From Flammeovirgaceae bacterium (lineage in GTDB: Bacteria; Bacteroidota; Bacteroidia; Cytophagales; Cyclobacteriaceae), in assembly GCA_021299455.1 (NCBI GenBank), contig JAJTGQ010000030.1:1-39417 (forward strand): a DNA stretch of 39,417 bases, written 5' to 3'. Positions 19,181 to 27,455 of the stretch are shown piece by piece. Positions within the stretch are counted from its first letter, which is position 1. Each line of letters begins with the position of its first letter. Below the pieces are notes generated by a model. It was not told the origin of the DNA. It did not search any database and was given only the letters and a program-made list of their open reading frames with translations. The position numbers were made by a program, and so were the translations under genes.

Positions 19181-20041
19181 CTACTTATTTGTAAGCAGGC
19201 CTGCAAATCGCTGATAAAAGAGCGGCTTGCTGTTTTCGGTTCTTGGCTTAAACTTCCCAGTAATGATGGGTATATACATCACTCTTCTTCTACTTTTTTC
19301 GCCAATAAACGGAGATCTCGCTACTCTATGCCACAAGCGCCCATCATGTACAGTAAGATCTCCTGGCTCAACATTCAATCCAATTTCGCTTTTATCAGGC
19401 TTATGACTGATAAAATAAAACTTTTTGAAAAGCAGTGTCCTTAAGCCTTGATTGTGAGTGCCGGGTATCAAGCGAAGACCGCCATTATCAGTAGTAGAAG
19501 TATCCATATGTATACCTACGTTCAACATGGGCAGGATCTTTTGACCTTGGAACACATCGCGTAAAGCATCCGTATGCCAGCCAAGCTGTGTGTAATTGCT
19601 TTCTTCTGTGTTGATGTAATGATTGAATACCAAGCCATCTTTCTCAGTCTCACCTATCCGGCAATCCTCAGTTCCAATTAAACTGAATAATGCCTTTAAT
19701 CGAATATCCTTCAGTAAATCTGCAAAAACAGTACTGTGCTGATTTAGAAATGCAAATCGCTGAACGATTGTCTTTCCAGTGATATCCGTGCCGTATTTGA
19801 TAGGTACACCATTTATCATTTTGTACCCTTGGCTAACCCACTCATCCTGAATTTTCTCTGCATCCCTGAGCAGGATATCAACCATTTCTTTCGAAATGAA
19901 ATTCTTGAAATGGATAAAGCCATTCTTTTCAAAAAACTCAATTTGATCCTTCGTAAGACTTTCGCCTAAAGTAAATTCCGGATAAGGATTCTTGCTCGTC
20001 AATGCGTGCTTGCCATTCTTGGCTACGCCATTCACCTCCAT
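19181..20041 (-). CDS. Phytanoyl-CoA dioxygenase (PhyH) family Fe(II)/2-oxoglutarate oxygenase
   Basis: The 286-aa protein has a PhyH-type jelly roll. The iron facial triad is readable as His156-Thr-Asp158 ('GWHTDALRD') and His238 ('DGRLWHRVA'). Other family marks are 'FFEKNGFIHFKNFIS' near the N-terminus and 'PGDLTVHDG' before the distal His. PhyH enzymes hydroxylate alkyl or acyl substrates and many small molecules. The gene is first in a pair with the SDR (3-nt gap), a pairing compatible with hydroxylation followed by oxidation or reduction. A -7-type element lies 27-34 nt upstream of the start. Confidence 0.88.
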   Translation of the reverse strand: MEVNGVAKNGKHALTSKNPYPEFTLGESLTKDQIEFFEKNGFIHFKNFISKEMVDILLRDAEKIQDEWVSQGYKMINGVPIKYGTDITGKTIVQRFAFLNQHSTVFADLLKDIRLKALFSLIGTEDCRIGETEKDGLVFNHYINTEESNYTQLGWHTDALRDVFQGQKILPMLNVGIHMDTSTTDNGGLRLIPGTHNQGLRTLLFKKFYFISHKPDKSEIGLNVEPGDLTVHDGRLWHRVARSPFIGEKSRRRVMYIPIITGKFKPRTENSKPLFYQRFAGLLTNK

Positions 20042-20067
20042 ATTTTAGTATTAGCTTAAAACAACCC

Positions 20068-20075
20068 CAAAGTTA
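20068..20075 (-). promoter_or_regulatory. Putative -7 promoter element for the PhyH-SDR operon (TAACTTTG)
   Basis: On the minus strand TAACTTTG matches TAnnTTTG exactly. A TTT trinucleotide about 21 bases upstream could serve as the -33 element (TTTG/TTG consensus) with one mismatch. The distance to the PhyH ATG (20041) gives a leader of about 20 nt. Confidence 0.5.
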
Positions 20076-20158
20076 CATTAATTTTATGTATTTGATAAAC
20101 GGTAAAATTGTGGAACAGTTCAAAAAAAGCTTGATTTTGTTCAGTTTACCAATAAAAT

Positions 20159-20794
20159 TCAATTCCGACCAAATGACAACCTATTCAGAGCCACAATGCC
20201 TTTATAAACAGCAAAAGTCACCAAAAGTGCACCGATTACATCTATCGTGTAGTGAACTCTTTGCCAGACTAATAAAAATCCTATTAAAACAGTAGACAAT
20301 ATAAGGATTGTCTTTATCCAGGTTCTCCTTTCTGCCAGTGAAACAATGAACAGTGTTGATGTATGCCCTGAGAAAAACAAGTCCTTAGTAAAAGCTGCAT
20401 TTCCGCCATAGGCTACCTTTTCCAAAAAAGGATCAACGAGAGGAATGATTCCCTCCGGTGTTTCCAAGGTAAAAACATACAAACAGAGAAGTCGCAAAAA
20501 ATTGACTACCACGTAGCATTGAATAATCACCAGTATCTTTTCAGGACTAGAAAAATTGACAAAAAGGAACAGAGCCGGGGCGCCAAAGATCAGTACAAAT
20601 ATGACGGGCGACCAATCTCGAGGCTTTAGTAGCTGAAAGGCATAATCGTTTAACCGAGGCCCGGGCTTGTGGAGTAAAACATTGTTGAAGAAATAGGGGA
20701 GCACCATCACGAAAACCACAAGCCCAACCAGCCAGACAAACATCAGTAGCACATACTTTCTGTTCGCGACAGCTTCTTTCCAGGTAATAGGCAT
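20159..20794 (-). CDS. PAP2_C / sphingomyelin-synthase-like membrane phosphatase or phosphotransferase
   Basis: This 211-aa polytopic membrane protein has about six hydrophobic helices. It carries the two motifs that define the PAP2_C (sphingomyelin synthase-like) branch of PAP2 enzymes: 'KDLFFSGHTS' (His144) and 'VHYTIDVIGA' (His181, Asp185), the His-His-Asp triad of lipid phosphatases and phosphotransferases. The KX6RP motif of classical PAP2 is not evident, which supports the SMS-like branch. Bacteroidota make sphingolipids and inositol lipids, so a head-group transfer or removal role is possible (inference). It lies 3 nt downstream of tyrS. Confidence 0.82.
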   Translation of the reverse strand: MPITWKEAVANRKYVLLMFVWLVGLVVFVMVLPYFFNNVLLHKPGPRLNDYAFQLLKPRDWSPVIFVLIFGAPALFLFVNFSSPEKILVIIQCYVVVNFLRLLCLYVFTLETPEGIIPLVDPFLEKVAYGGNAAFTKDLFFSGHTSTLFIVSLAERRTWIKTILILSTVLIGFLLVWQRVHYTIDVIGALLVTFAVYKGIVALNRLSFGRN

Positions 20795-20797
20795 GAA

Positions 20798-22087
20798 TTA
20801 GGCTGTTACTTCAATCAAAAAATGATTTCTTCTTCCCTTTTGTGCCAGTAGGAACTTGCCATGTAGAAGATCAAAATTGGGTCTACTAGCAGGGTCGCTT
20901 ACTTTGTTTTTGTTGATGCTAACTCCTCCTGCCTGGATCATCTTTCGCGCCTCTGCTTTCGATGGAAAAATAACCGACTGTGTTTGAACAGAAAGAAGAT
21001 CGGTTACATTCGCGCAATTTTGCCAATCAGACTGACTGATTTTCGCATGAGGCACTCCCTCCAGTACGGCTAACAGTGTTTCTTCATCTAGCTTTTGAAG
21101 GTCTTCAGTGGCTGAATTGCCAAACAATATGTTCGATGCATTGACAGCTGTTTCGTACGCATTCTGTGAATGAACTCGAATGGTTATGTCCTTTGCTAAT
21201 TCTTGTTGGAGTTTGCGCAAATGAAGTGCCTGTTGATGTTCAGCGACCAGCTGTTCTATTTCTGATTTACCTCTTTGAGTGAATATTCGAATGAAGTTGG
21301 CCGCATCTTCATCAGAAGCATTCAGCCAGTATTGGTAGAATTTGTAAGCTGAAGTTCGTTTGGGGTCCAGCCACACATTCCCTTGTTCGGATTTACCAAA
21401 CTTACTTCCATCTGCCTTTTTGATCAGTGGGGTGGTGAGCGCAAATGCCTCACCGTCTTCTTTCCTCCGAATCAATTCGGTCCCCGTTACAATGTTGCCC
21501 CATTGATCAGAACCGCCCATTTGCAGTTTACAATTCATGTTCTTGTACAGCCAATAGAAATCATATCCTTGCACTAATTGGTAGCTGAATTCTGTAAATG
21601 ACAGACCTGTTTCGAGTCGATTCTGAACCGAGTCTTTAGACATCATGTAGTTGATGGTGATGTGCTTGCCCACGTCACGGATAAAATCAAGGAAGCGAAA
21701 ATTCTTAAACCAATCATAGTTGTTCACTAACTCAGCTCTGTTTTCTCCGTCCTGGAAGTTCAAGAACTTTGCTAATTGACCTTTTACGCAGGCTACATTG
21801 TGATTCAATTGCTCTTCTGACAAAAGATTGCGTTCAGCCGATTTGCCGGAAGGATCGCCCACCATTCCAGTAGCACCGCCCACCAGTACCACTGGTTTAT
21901 GGCCCGCTGCCTGAAAATGTACAAGCGTCATGATCTGAACAAGATTCCCGATATGCAGTGAGTCAGCAGTGGGATCAAATCCTATATATCCGGCCGTTAC
22001 CTCTCGGCTTAACTGAACTTCCGTTCCCGGCATAATGTCATGGATCATCCCACGCCACTTTAGTTCTTCCACAAAATTTGTCTTCAT
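20798..22087 (-). CDS. tyrS: Tyrosine--tRNA ligase
   Basis: From the ATG at 22087 the enzyme has 429 residues, normal for bacterial TyrRS; a TTG at 22111 would add eight residues but is a poor choice. Class I signatures are HIGN (45-48, HIGH motif), '[11 protein letters not shown]' and KFGKS (229-233, KMSKS motif). The C-terminal ~65 residues form the S4-like RNA-binding domain ('[21 protein letters not shown]'). It charges tRNA-Tyr in the cytoplasm. It is the first gene of a pair with the PAP2_C gene. A -7-type sequence lies just upstream. Confidence 0.96.
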   Translation of the reverse strand: MKTNFVEELKWRGMIHDIMPGTEVQLSREVTAGYIGFDPTADSLHIGNLVQIMTLVHFQAAGHKPVVLVGGATGMVGDPSGKSAERNLLSEEQLNHNVACVKGQLAKFLNFQDGENRAELVNNYDWFKNFRFLDFIRDVGKHITINYMMSKDSVQNRLETGLSFTEFSYQLVQGYDFYWLYKNMNCKLQMGGSDQWGNIVTGTELIRRKEDGEAFALTTPLIKKADGSKFGKSEQGNVWLDPKRTSAYKFYQYWLNASDEDAANFIRIFTQRGKSEIEQLVAEHQQALHLRKLQQELAKDITIRVHSQNAYETAVNASNILFGNSATEDLQKLDEETLLAVLEGVPHAKISQSDWQNCANVTDLLSVQTQSVIFPSKAEARKMIQAGGVSINKNKVSDPASRPNFDLLHGKFLLAQKGRRNHFLIEVTA

Positions 22088-22108
22088 TAAATTAAAAAAA
22101 TTGAGCGG

Positions 22109-22116
22109 CAAATATA
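22109..22116 (-). promoter_or_regulatory. Possible -7 promoter element for tyrS (TATATTTG)
   Basis: TATATTTG on the minus strand matches TAnnTTTG exactly and lies 22 nt before the tyrS ATG. No good TTG is seen 19-23 bases upstream of it, so the call rests on the -7 element and position. Confidence 0.4.
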
Positions 22117-22282
22117 ACCTCTAAAAGCAACTTGAGCGCATTAGAAACTGGAATCATGCAAATACATAAATCCTTATAATTAACTGTATATTAAATAGAT
22201 GTATACATTTAACTGAAGTAACTATTCATATTTAAAATTCAATTCATTTTTCATTGTTTTGGACTTCTAATTAAACCGACCT

Positions 22283-22750
22283 ATGCAGCAACCCGATTCA
22301 CTGAACCTTGTGGCCGATTTTCATCGAACCTTCAAGCACCCCATTCTACCAGCGCCAGCAATCCCAGATGAAAATAGGTGCAAGCTACGTGTGGCACTAT
22401 TGGCGGAGGAATTGAAGGAGCTCGAGGTGGCAATTCTCAACAACGATATTATTGAAGTGGCCGATGCTTTTTGCGATCTTCAATATGTACTCTCAGGTGC
22501 GATTTTAGAGTTTGGCCTTGGCGAAAAATTCAAAGCTTTATTTGAAGAGGTGCAGCGATCAAATATGAGTAAAGCATGTTTGACTGAAGACGAAGCCATA
22601 AAAACGGTTGATTACTATAGGGATAAAGACGGAACCCACTGTTTTTATAAAGAAGAGGCAGGAAAATGGCTGGTGTATAGATCGAGTGACAACAAGACAA
22701 TTAAGTCTATCAATTATTCTCCTGCAAGCCTGGAGAGAATGCTCGTGTAA
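22283..22750 (+). CDS. MazG-like all-alpha nucleoside-triphosphate pyrophosphohydrolase
   Basis: The 155-aa protein opens with 'LVADFHRTF' and has the metal-binding pattern of the MazG/HisE all-alpha NTP-PPase superfamily: an EExxE helix ('LLAEELKELEVA') followed by E..D in 'IIEVADAFCDLQYVL'. A similar layout is common in stand-alone phage and Bacteroidota proteins of the phosphoribosyl-ATP pyrophosphohydrolase-like group. The C-terminal ~45 residues ('DKDGTHCFYKEEAGKW') are an extra segment, probably a small beta hairpin. It may clean non-canonical NTPs. Its TAA stop directly abuts the stop of the convergent small gene at 22751. Confidence 0.85.
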   Translation: MQQPDSLNLVADFHRTFKHPILPAPAIPDENRCKLRVALLAEELKELEVAILNNDIIEVADAFCDLQYVLSGAILEFGLGEKFKALFEEVQRSNMSKACLTEDEAIKTVDYYRDKDGTHCFYKEEAGKWLVYRSSDNKTIKSINYSPASLERMLV

Positions 22751-22978
22751 TCAAACAAAAAACTCCAATTGAAATACGATATCCTGCCCCCGCTGTTGGA
22801 TGGGATTGACGGCAATGATTGCCAAATCATTAAACGCTTTGATAAATTCGGTACGGCTGATCCTAATTTTGCTTACGCCTGGCCTCACCTTATGATACTG
22901 CATACGCCCCGACTTGTTGGCCGTAGCACTATACATGTACTCAAATTTAATCGGGGTAGGAGAGGGGATGTATCTCAT
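22751..22978 (-). CDS. Small hypothetical protein (75 aa), possibly the second of a pair
   Basis: The ATG at 22976-22978 gives 75 residues; the frame is open further, to a TTG at 23035, which would give 94 residues and overlap the upstream gene by about 50 nt. I do not recognise the sequence: basic, mixed alpha/beta, with 'SATANKSGRMQYHKV' and 'RTEFIKAFNDLAIIAV'. No signal peptide or membrane segment. It begins 7 nt after the stop of the small gene at 22986 and ends abutting the MazG-like gene. It could also be the C-terminal half of that upstream gene if a frameshift separates them. Confidence 0.5.
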   Translation of the reverse strand: MRYIPSPTPIKFEYMYSATANKSGRMQYHKVRPGVSKIRISRTEFIKAFNDLAIIAVNPIQQRGQDIVFQLEFFV

Positions 22979-22985
22979 TACGGTC

Positions 22986-23234
22986 TCAAGCGTAGCATTT
23001 GACAAATTCGAGATGCACAAAACTATTTTGCACAATAGCGTACTGGTTTAACAATGTGTAGGCCCATTCCGGCACGTAATTAAATCGCCTTTCACACTCT
23101 TCAATCTTTGAGCATAACTCATTGATATAGAATCTAATCTGAGCAGCATTTCTACAATTGCTTGGCTTCTCGAAGTTTCTGGATGTGAAATTGCGTAACT
23201 CCATTTCCACTTTTTTCATTTCGAAATCGTTCAT
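22986..23234 (-). CDS. Small hypothetical protein (82 aa) under a palindromic upstream site
   Basis: The ATG at 23234 was chosen over an upstream GTG at 23306 because the intervening residues are a hydrophobic AT-rich read-through; a second ATG lies at 23219. The product is soluble and helical, with 'RNFEKPSNCRNAAQIRFYI' and 'KIEECERRFNYVPEWAY'. I cannot assign a family. The start codon lies directly against a perfect 24-bp palindrome (23235-23258), which suggests regulation at this promoter or leader. It is followed 7 nt later by another small gene on the same strand. A two-gene module of small proteins under a palindromic operator recalls toxin-antitoxin or autoregulated pairs, but no motif proves this. 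Confidence 0.6.
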   Translation of the reverse strand: MNDFEMKKVEMELRNFTSRNFEKPSNCRNAAQIRFYINELCSKIEECERRFNYVPEWAYTLLNQYAIVQNSFVHLEFVKCYA

Positions 23235-23258
23235 ATATTGTGTATTAATACACAATAT
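23235..23258. promoter_or_regulatory. Perfect 24-bp palindrome abutting a start codon; likely operator or RNA hairpin
   Basis: Both strands read identically across 24 bases, with the core TGTGTATTAATACACA at 23239-23254. It ends one base before the ATG at 23234 (minus). As DNA it has the symmetry of a dimeric repressor site; as RNA it would fold over the ribosome-binding region. A related 16-mer lies 53 bp away (23292-23307). Confidence 0.6.
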
Positions 23259-23291
23259 TATATCATTTATAGAAAATATAAAAATATTTAT

Positions 23292-23307
23292 AGTGTATAA
23301 TTGCACA
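23292..23307. promoter_or_regulatory. Second, degenerate copy of the palindromic site
   Basis: AGTGTATAATTGCACA matches the core of the 23239-23254 palindrome at 12 of 16 positions, keeping the outer GTGTAT and CACA. Centre-to-centre distance is 53 bp, about five helical turns, so two bound dimers would face the same side of the DNA. Confidence 0.4.
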
Positions 23308-23407
23308 ATTTCTCAAAACGGCCGAAATTTGGTTGATTTCACACATAATGGGACCAACCTACAACGGCAAAATATTCTCTATATTTAAAAAAAATTGGGT
23401 AAACGCT

Positions 23408-24298
23408 ATGGATGAGAGTTCGTTTCTAAAAGCTTGGTACAGTGTGATGTTTATTGGGGTGATTGCAATGATTGCATTATCAATCATTGTCTATCTAGTG
23501 TATAAAATGCGAGTGTCTTCTTTTTCGGATCAAAAACAAAAGCATGACTTCATTAACTTGAACGAAGTTAGGTGGTATAAATGGTCTTATTTTTTGTTAG
23601 GAACAGCAGGGGCATTTGCAATCAATATTTATGGTGAGGAAAAGTATAACGATATTGGACTTTGGTTTTTTGTTCGATTCTTTGTTTCGATATGTGCTGC
23701 CACGCTTACAGGATATGTGGCATCTCTAGTTCTCGATTACTATTATCCTTCTGTATTAAACGCAAAGCTTAGAAAACTACGCTACTCACCTAGGGTGAAT
23801 CCAAGGACGGGCAATAAAATGAAGCTGCTCAGCGAATCGGAAGAAGATGTCCATCTTGATGAAGGTATGCAGGCAGAAGAAAGCTTGTTTTCAATGGATT
23901 ATGATGTCTGGATTGATGAAAAGACTTCGGATATCAAGATTGAAAAGTACAATGGGCATCTGATTGCATTGCAATGCAACAATTGCGGATTTTACACCAT
24001 GAAAGTAAAGCGGGAAGAGATTGTTGAGAGACATGAGGATGGCTCACCAAAGGAACTATTGAAGCACTATCAGTGTACTTACTGTGAGAATGTTAGATCT
24101 ACTGTATTTAACGTTTCCAAAAAGGAAGCGGACGACTACAAAGCACTTGGACTGCATGTAAAGAGCGGGACGAAAAATGTAGCGTTGGTCAAAATTGATC
24201 TCCATTCAAACTTTGGCAAGAAAAAATCGTTTGAGTTCTCATCTGTCGAGGAGGCACAGAAGTTTCTGGCTGAGTTTGATTTTGATAAGTTGGCATGA
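23408..24298 (+). CDS. Hypothetical membrane protein with cytoplasmic zinc-ribbon-like tail
   Basis: From the ATG at 23408 the protein has 296 residues; an ATG at 23348 and a TTG at 23333 are in frame upstream but add an unlikely leader before the first helix. Three transmembrane helices are readable: 'VMFIGVIAMIALSIIVYLVY' (~13-32), 'YFLLGTAGAFAINIY' (~63-77) and 'FFVRFFVSICAATLTGYVA' (~88-106). The rest is soluble and has two CxxC pairs, 'CNNCGF' and 'CTYC', about 35 residues apart, typical of a zinc ribbon. I do not recognise the family. The gene is divergent from the palindrome-controlled small genes and is followed 36 nt later by the Prc-type protease. Confidence 0.75.
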   Translation: MDESSFLKAWYSVMFIGVIAMIALSIIVYLVYKMRVSSFSDQKQKHDFINLNEVRWYKWSYFLLGTAGAFAINIYGEEKYNDIGLWFFVRFFVSICAATLTGYVASLVLDYYYPSVLNAKLRKLRYSPRVNPRTGNKMKLLSESEEDVHLDEGMQAEESLFSMDYDVWIDEKTSDIKIEKYNGHLIALQCNNCGFYTMKVKREEIVERHEDGSPKELLKHYQCTYCENVRSTVFNVSKKEADDYKALGLHVKSGTKNVALVKIDLHSNFGKKKSFEFSSVEEAQKFLAEFDFDKLA

Positions 24299-24334
24299 TC
24301 TTAGAAGTCCTTTTTTGAATTTTATTTTTTTTTC

Positions 24335-26365
24335 ATGAGACGTATACTGGTTGCTCTTTTTTCGTTCATTTCACTTTTTTCCTATTCTCAAGTTGTCCCA
24401 AAGGACACCGTTATTGCCGCTAAGCCCGTTTTTGGGAAAGAGGCAAAATTGATTGCTGAGATTCTAAATGCCAATCATTACCGGAAAATTAAACTAGGCG
24501 ATTCGTTGTCATCAGCCATACTTGACCGTTTTGTCTCAGAATTAGACAATAACAAATCCTACTTTCTAGACAGCGACATTAAATCATTTGAGAAATACCG
24601 TTTGATAATTGATGACTTGACAAAGGGTGAAAATGTGTCACCAGCCTTCGAGATTTATCGGGTTTTCAGAAAAAGGTATACAGAGCGGATGAATGTTGTG
24701 CTCGATAAATTGGTCGACTCAGACTTCGACTATTCTGCCAATGAGTTCTATGAGACCAATCGAGAAAAGGAACCATGGGCAAAATCAACTGACGAGCTAA
24801 ATGACATTTGGCGAAAAGTAATCAAGAGTCAAGCGTTAAGCTTGAAATTGGCTGGTAAGAAGCCAGAGGAAATTAAAGAAACGCTGAAAAAACGCTATGA
24901 GCGTTCAGCTAAATCAGTGTCGCAATTCAATTCAGAGGATGTGTTCAGTTTGTACATGAATTCCATCACTGAAGCTTTTGATCCACACACCAATTATCTG
25001 TCGCCCAAAGCTTCTGATCTATTTAAACAGGGGATGAGTTTATCCTTAGAGGGTATTGGAGCACAATTGCAAACCGAGAACGATTTTACAAAGATCGCCA
25101 AGATCATTCCGGGAGGTCCTGCCGATAAATCCGGACTTTTGTTCGCCAATGACCTGATCACCGGAGTAGCGCAAGGCAAAGACGGAGAGATGGTGGACGT
25201 CATTGGCTGGCGTATCGATGATGTTGTCAAACTGATTAAGGGGCCAAAGGGAACAACTGTTCGCCTTCAAATACTTGCCGCCAAAACTGGTGTGAGTGGC
25301 GCTTCTAAAGAGATTTCGATTGTTCGTGAAAAAGTAAAGCTGGAAGATCAGGCGGCCAAGAAACAAGTTGTGAACTATCAACTTGATGGGAAGGATATGA
25401 AAATGGGGGTGGTCACACTGCCGAGCTTTTATATGGATTATGATGCTTATCAGCGGGGAGATCAGGATTTCAGAAGCACAACACGCGATGTTAGAAAGTT
25501 AATTGGAGAATTGAAGACAGAAGGAGTTGATGGACTTGTTATGGATCTTCGAAACAATGGGGGAGGGTCATTACAAGAAGCGATTGACTTGACAGGTCTC
25601 TTTATAAAAGAAGGTCCGGTGGTGCAGGTAAAGAGTTCCGACAATCGTGTAGAGGTACACCCTGATGAAAATAAAGAGGTTTTTTACAGTGGGCCACTCG
25701 TTGTGTTGACGAATCGGTTCAGCGCATCAGCGTCTGAGATATTTGCGGGGGCCATACAGGATTATCAGCGAGGGGTGATTGTAGGTGAATCAACTTTCGG
25801 AAAAGGAACTGTTCAATCAGTGTATGATTTGAACCGAATTCTGAACGAGAAAGAACCAGTAGGTGACTTAAAAATCACCCTCCAAAAGTTTTATCGGGTT
25901 ACCGGAAGCAGTACCCAGCATAAAGGTGTCGTGCCTGATATTTTGCTACCCAGCGCATTGGACGCTGCTCGTTTTGGAGAGAGTGCAAGCCCAAGTGCTT
26001 TGCCATGGGACGTGATTAAAGCTGCTTCTTTTCAACGTTCCATTGATGTCAATGAAAAGACGATTGCCAAACTCAACCGTTCGTATTTGGATCGTACAAA
26101 ATTTGACACGACCCTAAAAAAGTACATTCGTGAAACAGAAGAGTTAAAGATCAATCTTAATCAGTCCAGGGTTTCATTGAATGAAGTTACTCGCAAAAAA
26201 GAATTGGAAGAGATTGAAAAGAAAAAGCTAACGGATAAGTTGGACACAAAACTCCCGGCAAGTAAAGAGGGATTGCCTGTAACCGACTTAACCAAATTGC
26301 AGGACGAATTTTTGCGTGAGGGACTATTGATTCTATCCGAACTGTTGTCTAAGCGAATTGGATAA
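24335..26365 (+). CDS. prc: Carboxy-terminal (tail-specific) processing protease, Prc/Tsp type
   Basis: The 676-aa protein has a signal peptide (MRRILVALFSFISLFSYSQ) and the layout of E. coli Prc: an N-terminal helical domain (~30-235), a PDZ domain (~236-330) and an S41 peptidase domain with the Ser-Lys dyad, Ser465 in 'SASASEIFAGAIQDY' and Lys490 in 'GESTFGKGTVQS'. A C-terminal helical domain follows. Length is close to Prc (~680). It degrades or trims periplasmic proteins from their C-termini and, in other bacteria, controls cell-wall hydrolases through lipoprotein adaptors. It is likely transcribed with the upstream membrane gene (36-nt gap). Confidence 0.94.
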   Translation: MRRILVALFSFISLFSYSQVVPKDTVIAAKPVFGKEAKLIAEILNANHYRKIKLGDSLSSAILDRFVSELDNNKSYFLDSDIKSFEKYRLIIDDLTKGENVSPAFEIYRVFRKRYTERMNVVLDKLVDSDFDYSANEFYETNREKEPWAKSTDELNDIWRKVIKSQALSLKLAGKKPEEIKETLKKRYERSAKSVSQFNSEDVFSLYMNSITEAFDPHTNYLSPKASDLFKQGMSLSLEGIGAQLQTENDFTKIAKIIPGGPADKSGLLFANDLITGVAQGKDGEMVDVIGWRIDDVVKLIKGPKGTTVRLQILAAKTGVSGASKEISIVREKVKLEDQAAKKQVVNYQLDGKDMKMGVVTLPSFYMDYDAYQRGDQDFRSTTRDVRKLIGELKTEGVDGLVMDLRNNGGGSLQEAIDLTGLFIKEGPVVQVKSSDNRVEVHPDENKEVFYSGPLVVLTNRFSASASEIFAGAIQDYQRGVIVGESTFGKGTVQSVYDLNRILNEKEPVGDLKITLQKFYRVTGSSTQHKGVVPDILLPSALDAARFGESASPSALPWDVIKAASFQRSIDVNEKTIAKLNRSYLDRTKFDTTLKKYIRETEELKINLNQSRVSLNEVTRKKELEEIEKKKLTDKLDTKLPASKEGLPVTDLTKLQDEFLREGLLILSELLSKRIG

Positions 26366-26387
26366 GAAATAGACTTCTTGAGTTTGC

Positions 26388-27254
26388 CTATTTAGTAACA
26401 GGTATCGGATTGAGTATGTAGCCTTTATCTGTTAACAACTTAAGAAGTCCTTTTTCCCCTTCTAAGTGTGAAGCGCCCACAGTAATAAATGAAGGATTCT
26501 CTTTCATCATTTTTTCGATTTTTGGCAGCCATTCTGCGTTCCTTTTATAATAGAATTCTTCGACAAAAATCGGATTGTTCTCGACTGGATGTAGCGTGTA
26601 CTGAAAAATTTCTTCCAGCGACTCTTGTGGATATTGCTCCATCATCTTCTTGAATTCAGCTTTTTGTTTCTCAAAATTGTCGATACTGTGAAGAAGCGCT
26701 TTGACCTGGTTATAAATTGGATAAGCGTTAATCGCTTGTGCTTCGCGGTCTATTGATTCAAGACTGTAAGTGGTCAATTTCTTCTTTTTGGCAGCCAACA
26801 AAAGTTCGATATCATAAAACTTTACTTTTTCGCCCAGCGAGAGTCGCGTCATCAAAATGGACAAAGTAAGGGGTTTGATGATACTATATTTAGAGTCGAA
26901 TGTAGACTTTTTGATGCCAAACTCTTTTTCAAAAAACACCTGGACTTTTTTATAATCTCCAGCAGAAAGTGCGGTTGAGAGTGATTCTCCTTTCGGGAAG
27001 TGAACGGCTTTGTTTAATTCATGCTGCGCATGGTGGTCCACCTGGTCCTCAATTGCAAATACTTTGCATTCATTCATCTTGCTGCTCACTTGCTTCGGTA
27101 TAAAAAATTCCTTTTCCCCGGTAAATTTTAGCGTCCCCAAAAGGTAGGAGGTCTGGGTAAGGCCGTTTCCTTTAATTTCCCAAAGAACTGAACTCTGTGC
27201 AAAGCTACTTAGTGACAAAACAGATAAATAGAAGAGGAAGCCTAGGATTTTCAT
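26388..27254 (-). CDS. TraB/GumN-like periplasmic protein with a replaced active-site His
   Basis: The ATG at 27254 was chosen because it starts a signal peptide (MKILGFLFYLSVLSLSSFAQ); the frame continues upstream to 27335 without merit. The 288-aa mature region follows TraB/GumN: an N-terminal 'LWEIKGNG....SYLLGT' strand and a C-terminal 'FITVGASHLEGEKGLLKLL' motif with the conserved Gly/His pair. In the family the first motif normally reads G-T-[IL]-H; here it is GTLK (codon AAA), so the His expected to be catalytic or metal-binding in Tiki-type proteases is missing. It converges on the Prc-type gene with only 22 nt between. It may be a pseudo-enzyme or a binding protein. Confidence 0.82.
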   Translation of the reverse strand: MKILGFLFYLSVLSLSSFAQSSVLWEIKGNGLTQTSYLLGTLKFTGEKEFFIPKQVSSKMNECKVFAIEDQVDHHAQHELNKAVHFPKGESLSTALSAGDYKKVQVFFEKEFGIKKSTFDSKYSIIKPLTLSILMTRLSLGEKVKFYDIELLLAAKKKKLTTYSLESIDREAQAINAYPIYNQVKALLHSIDNFEKQKAEFKKMMEQYPQESLEEIFQYTLHPVENNPIFVEEFYYKRNAEWLPKIEKMMKENPSFITVGASHLEGEKGLLKLLTDKGYILNPIPVTK

Positions 27255-27455
27255 TTGGAATGGGTTAAACAGTTTGCAAATAAAGCGAATTGGTGCCAAT
27301 AAGAAAACGTCCATACGTGCACACGCTTCGAACATTTTTACCAGATGGTAAGGACCCGCTTTTTTTACCTAAAACTAGTTACTTACCAACCAATCGCTAT
27401 AGAATTTATCGTTTTTAACTATAATTTGCAGAAGAAACCTTTTATCTTTTAATCA

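Noticed and set aside
26367-26393. AAATAG/CTATTT inverted repeat between prc and the TraB-like gene as a terminator
   Set aside because: Only six A/T-rich pairs with a 15-base loop and no U-tract; too weak to call.
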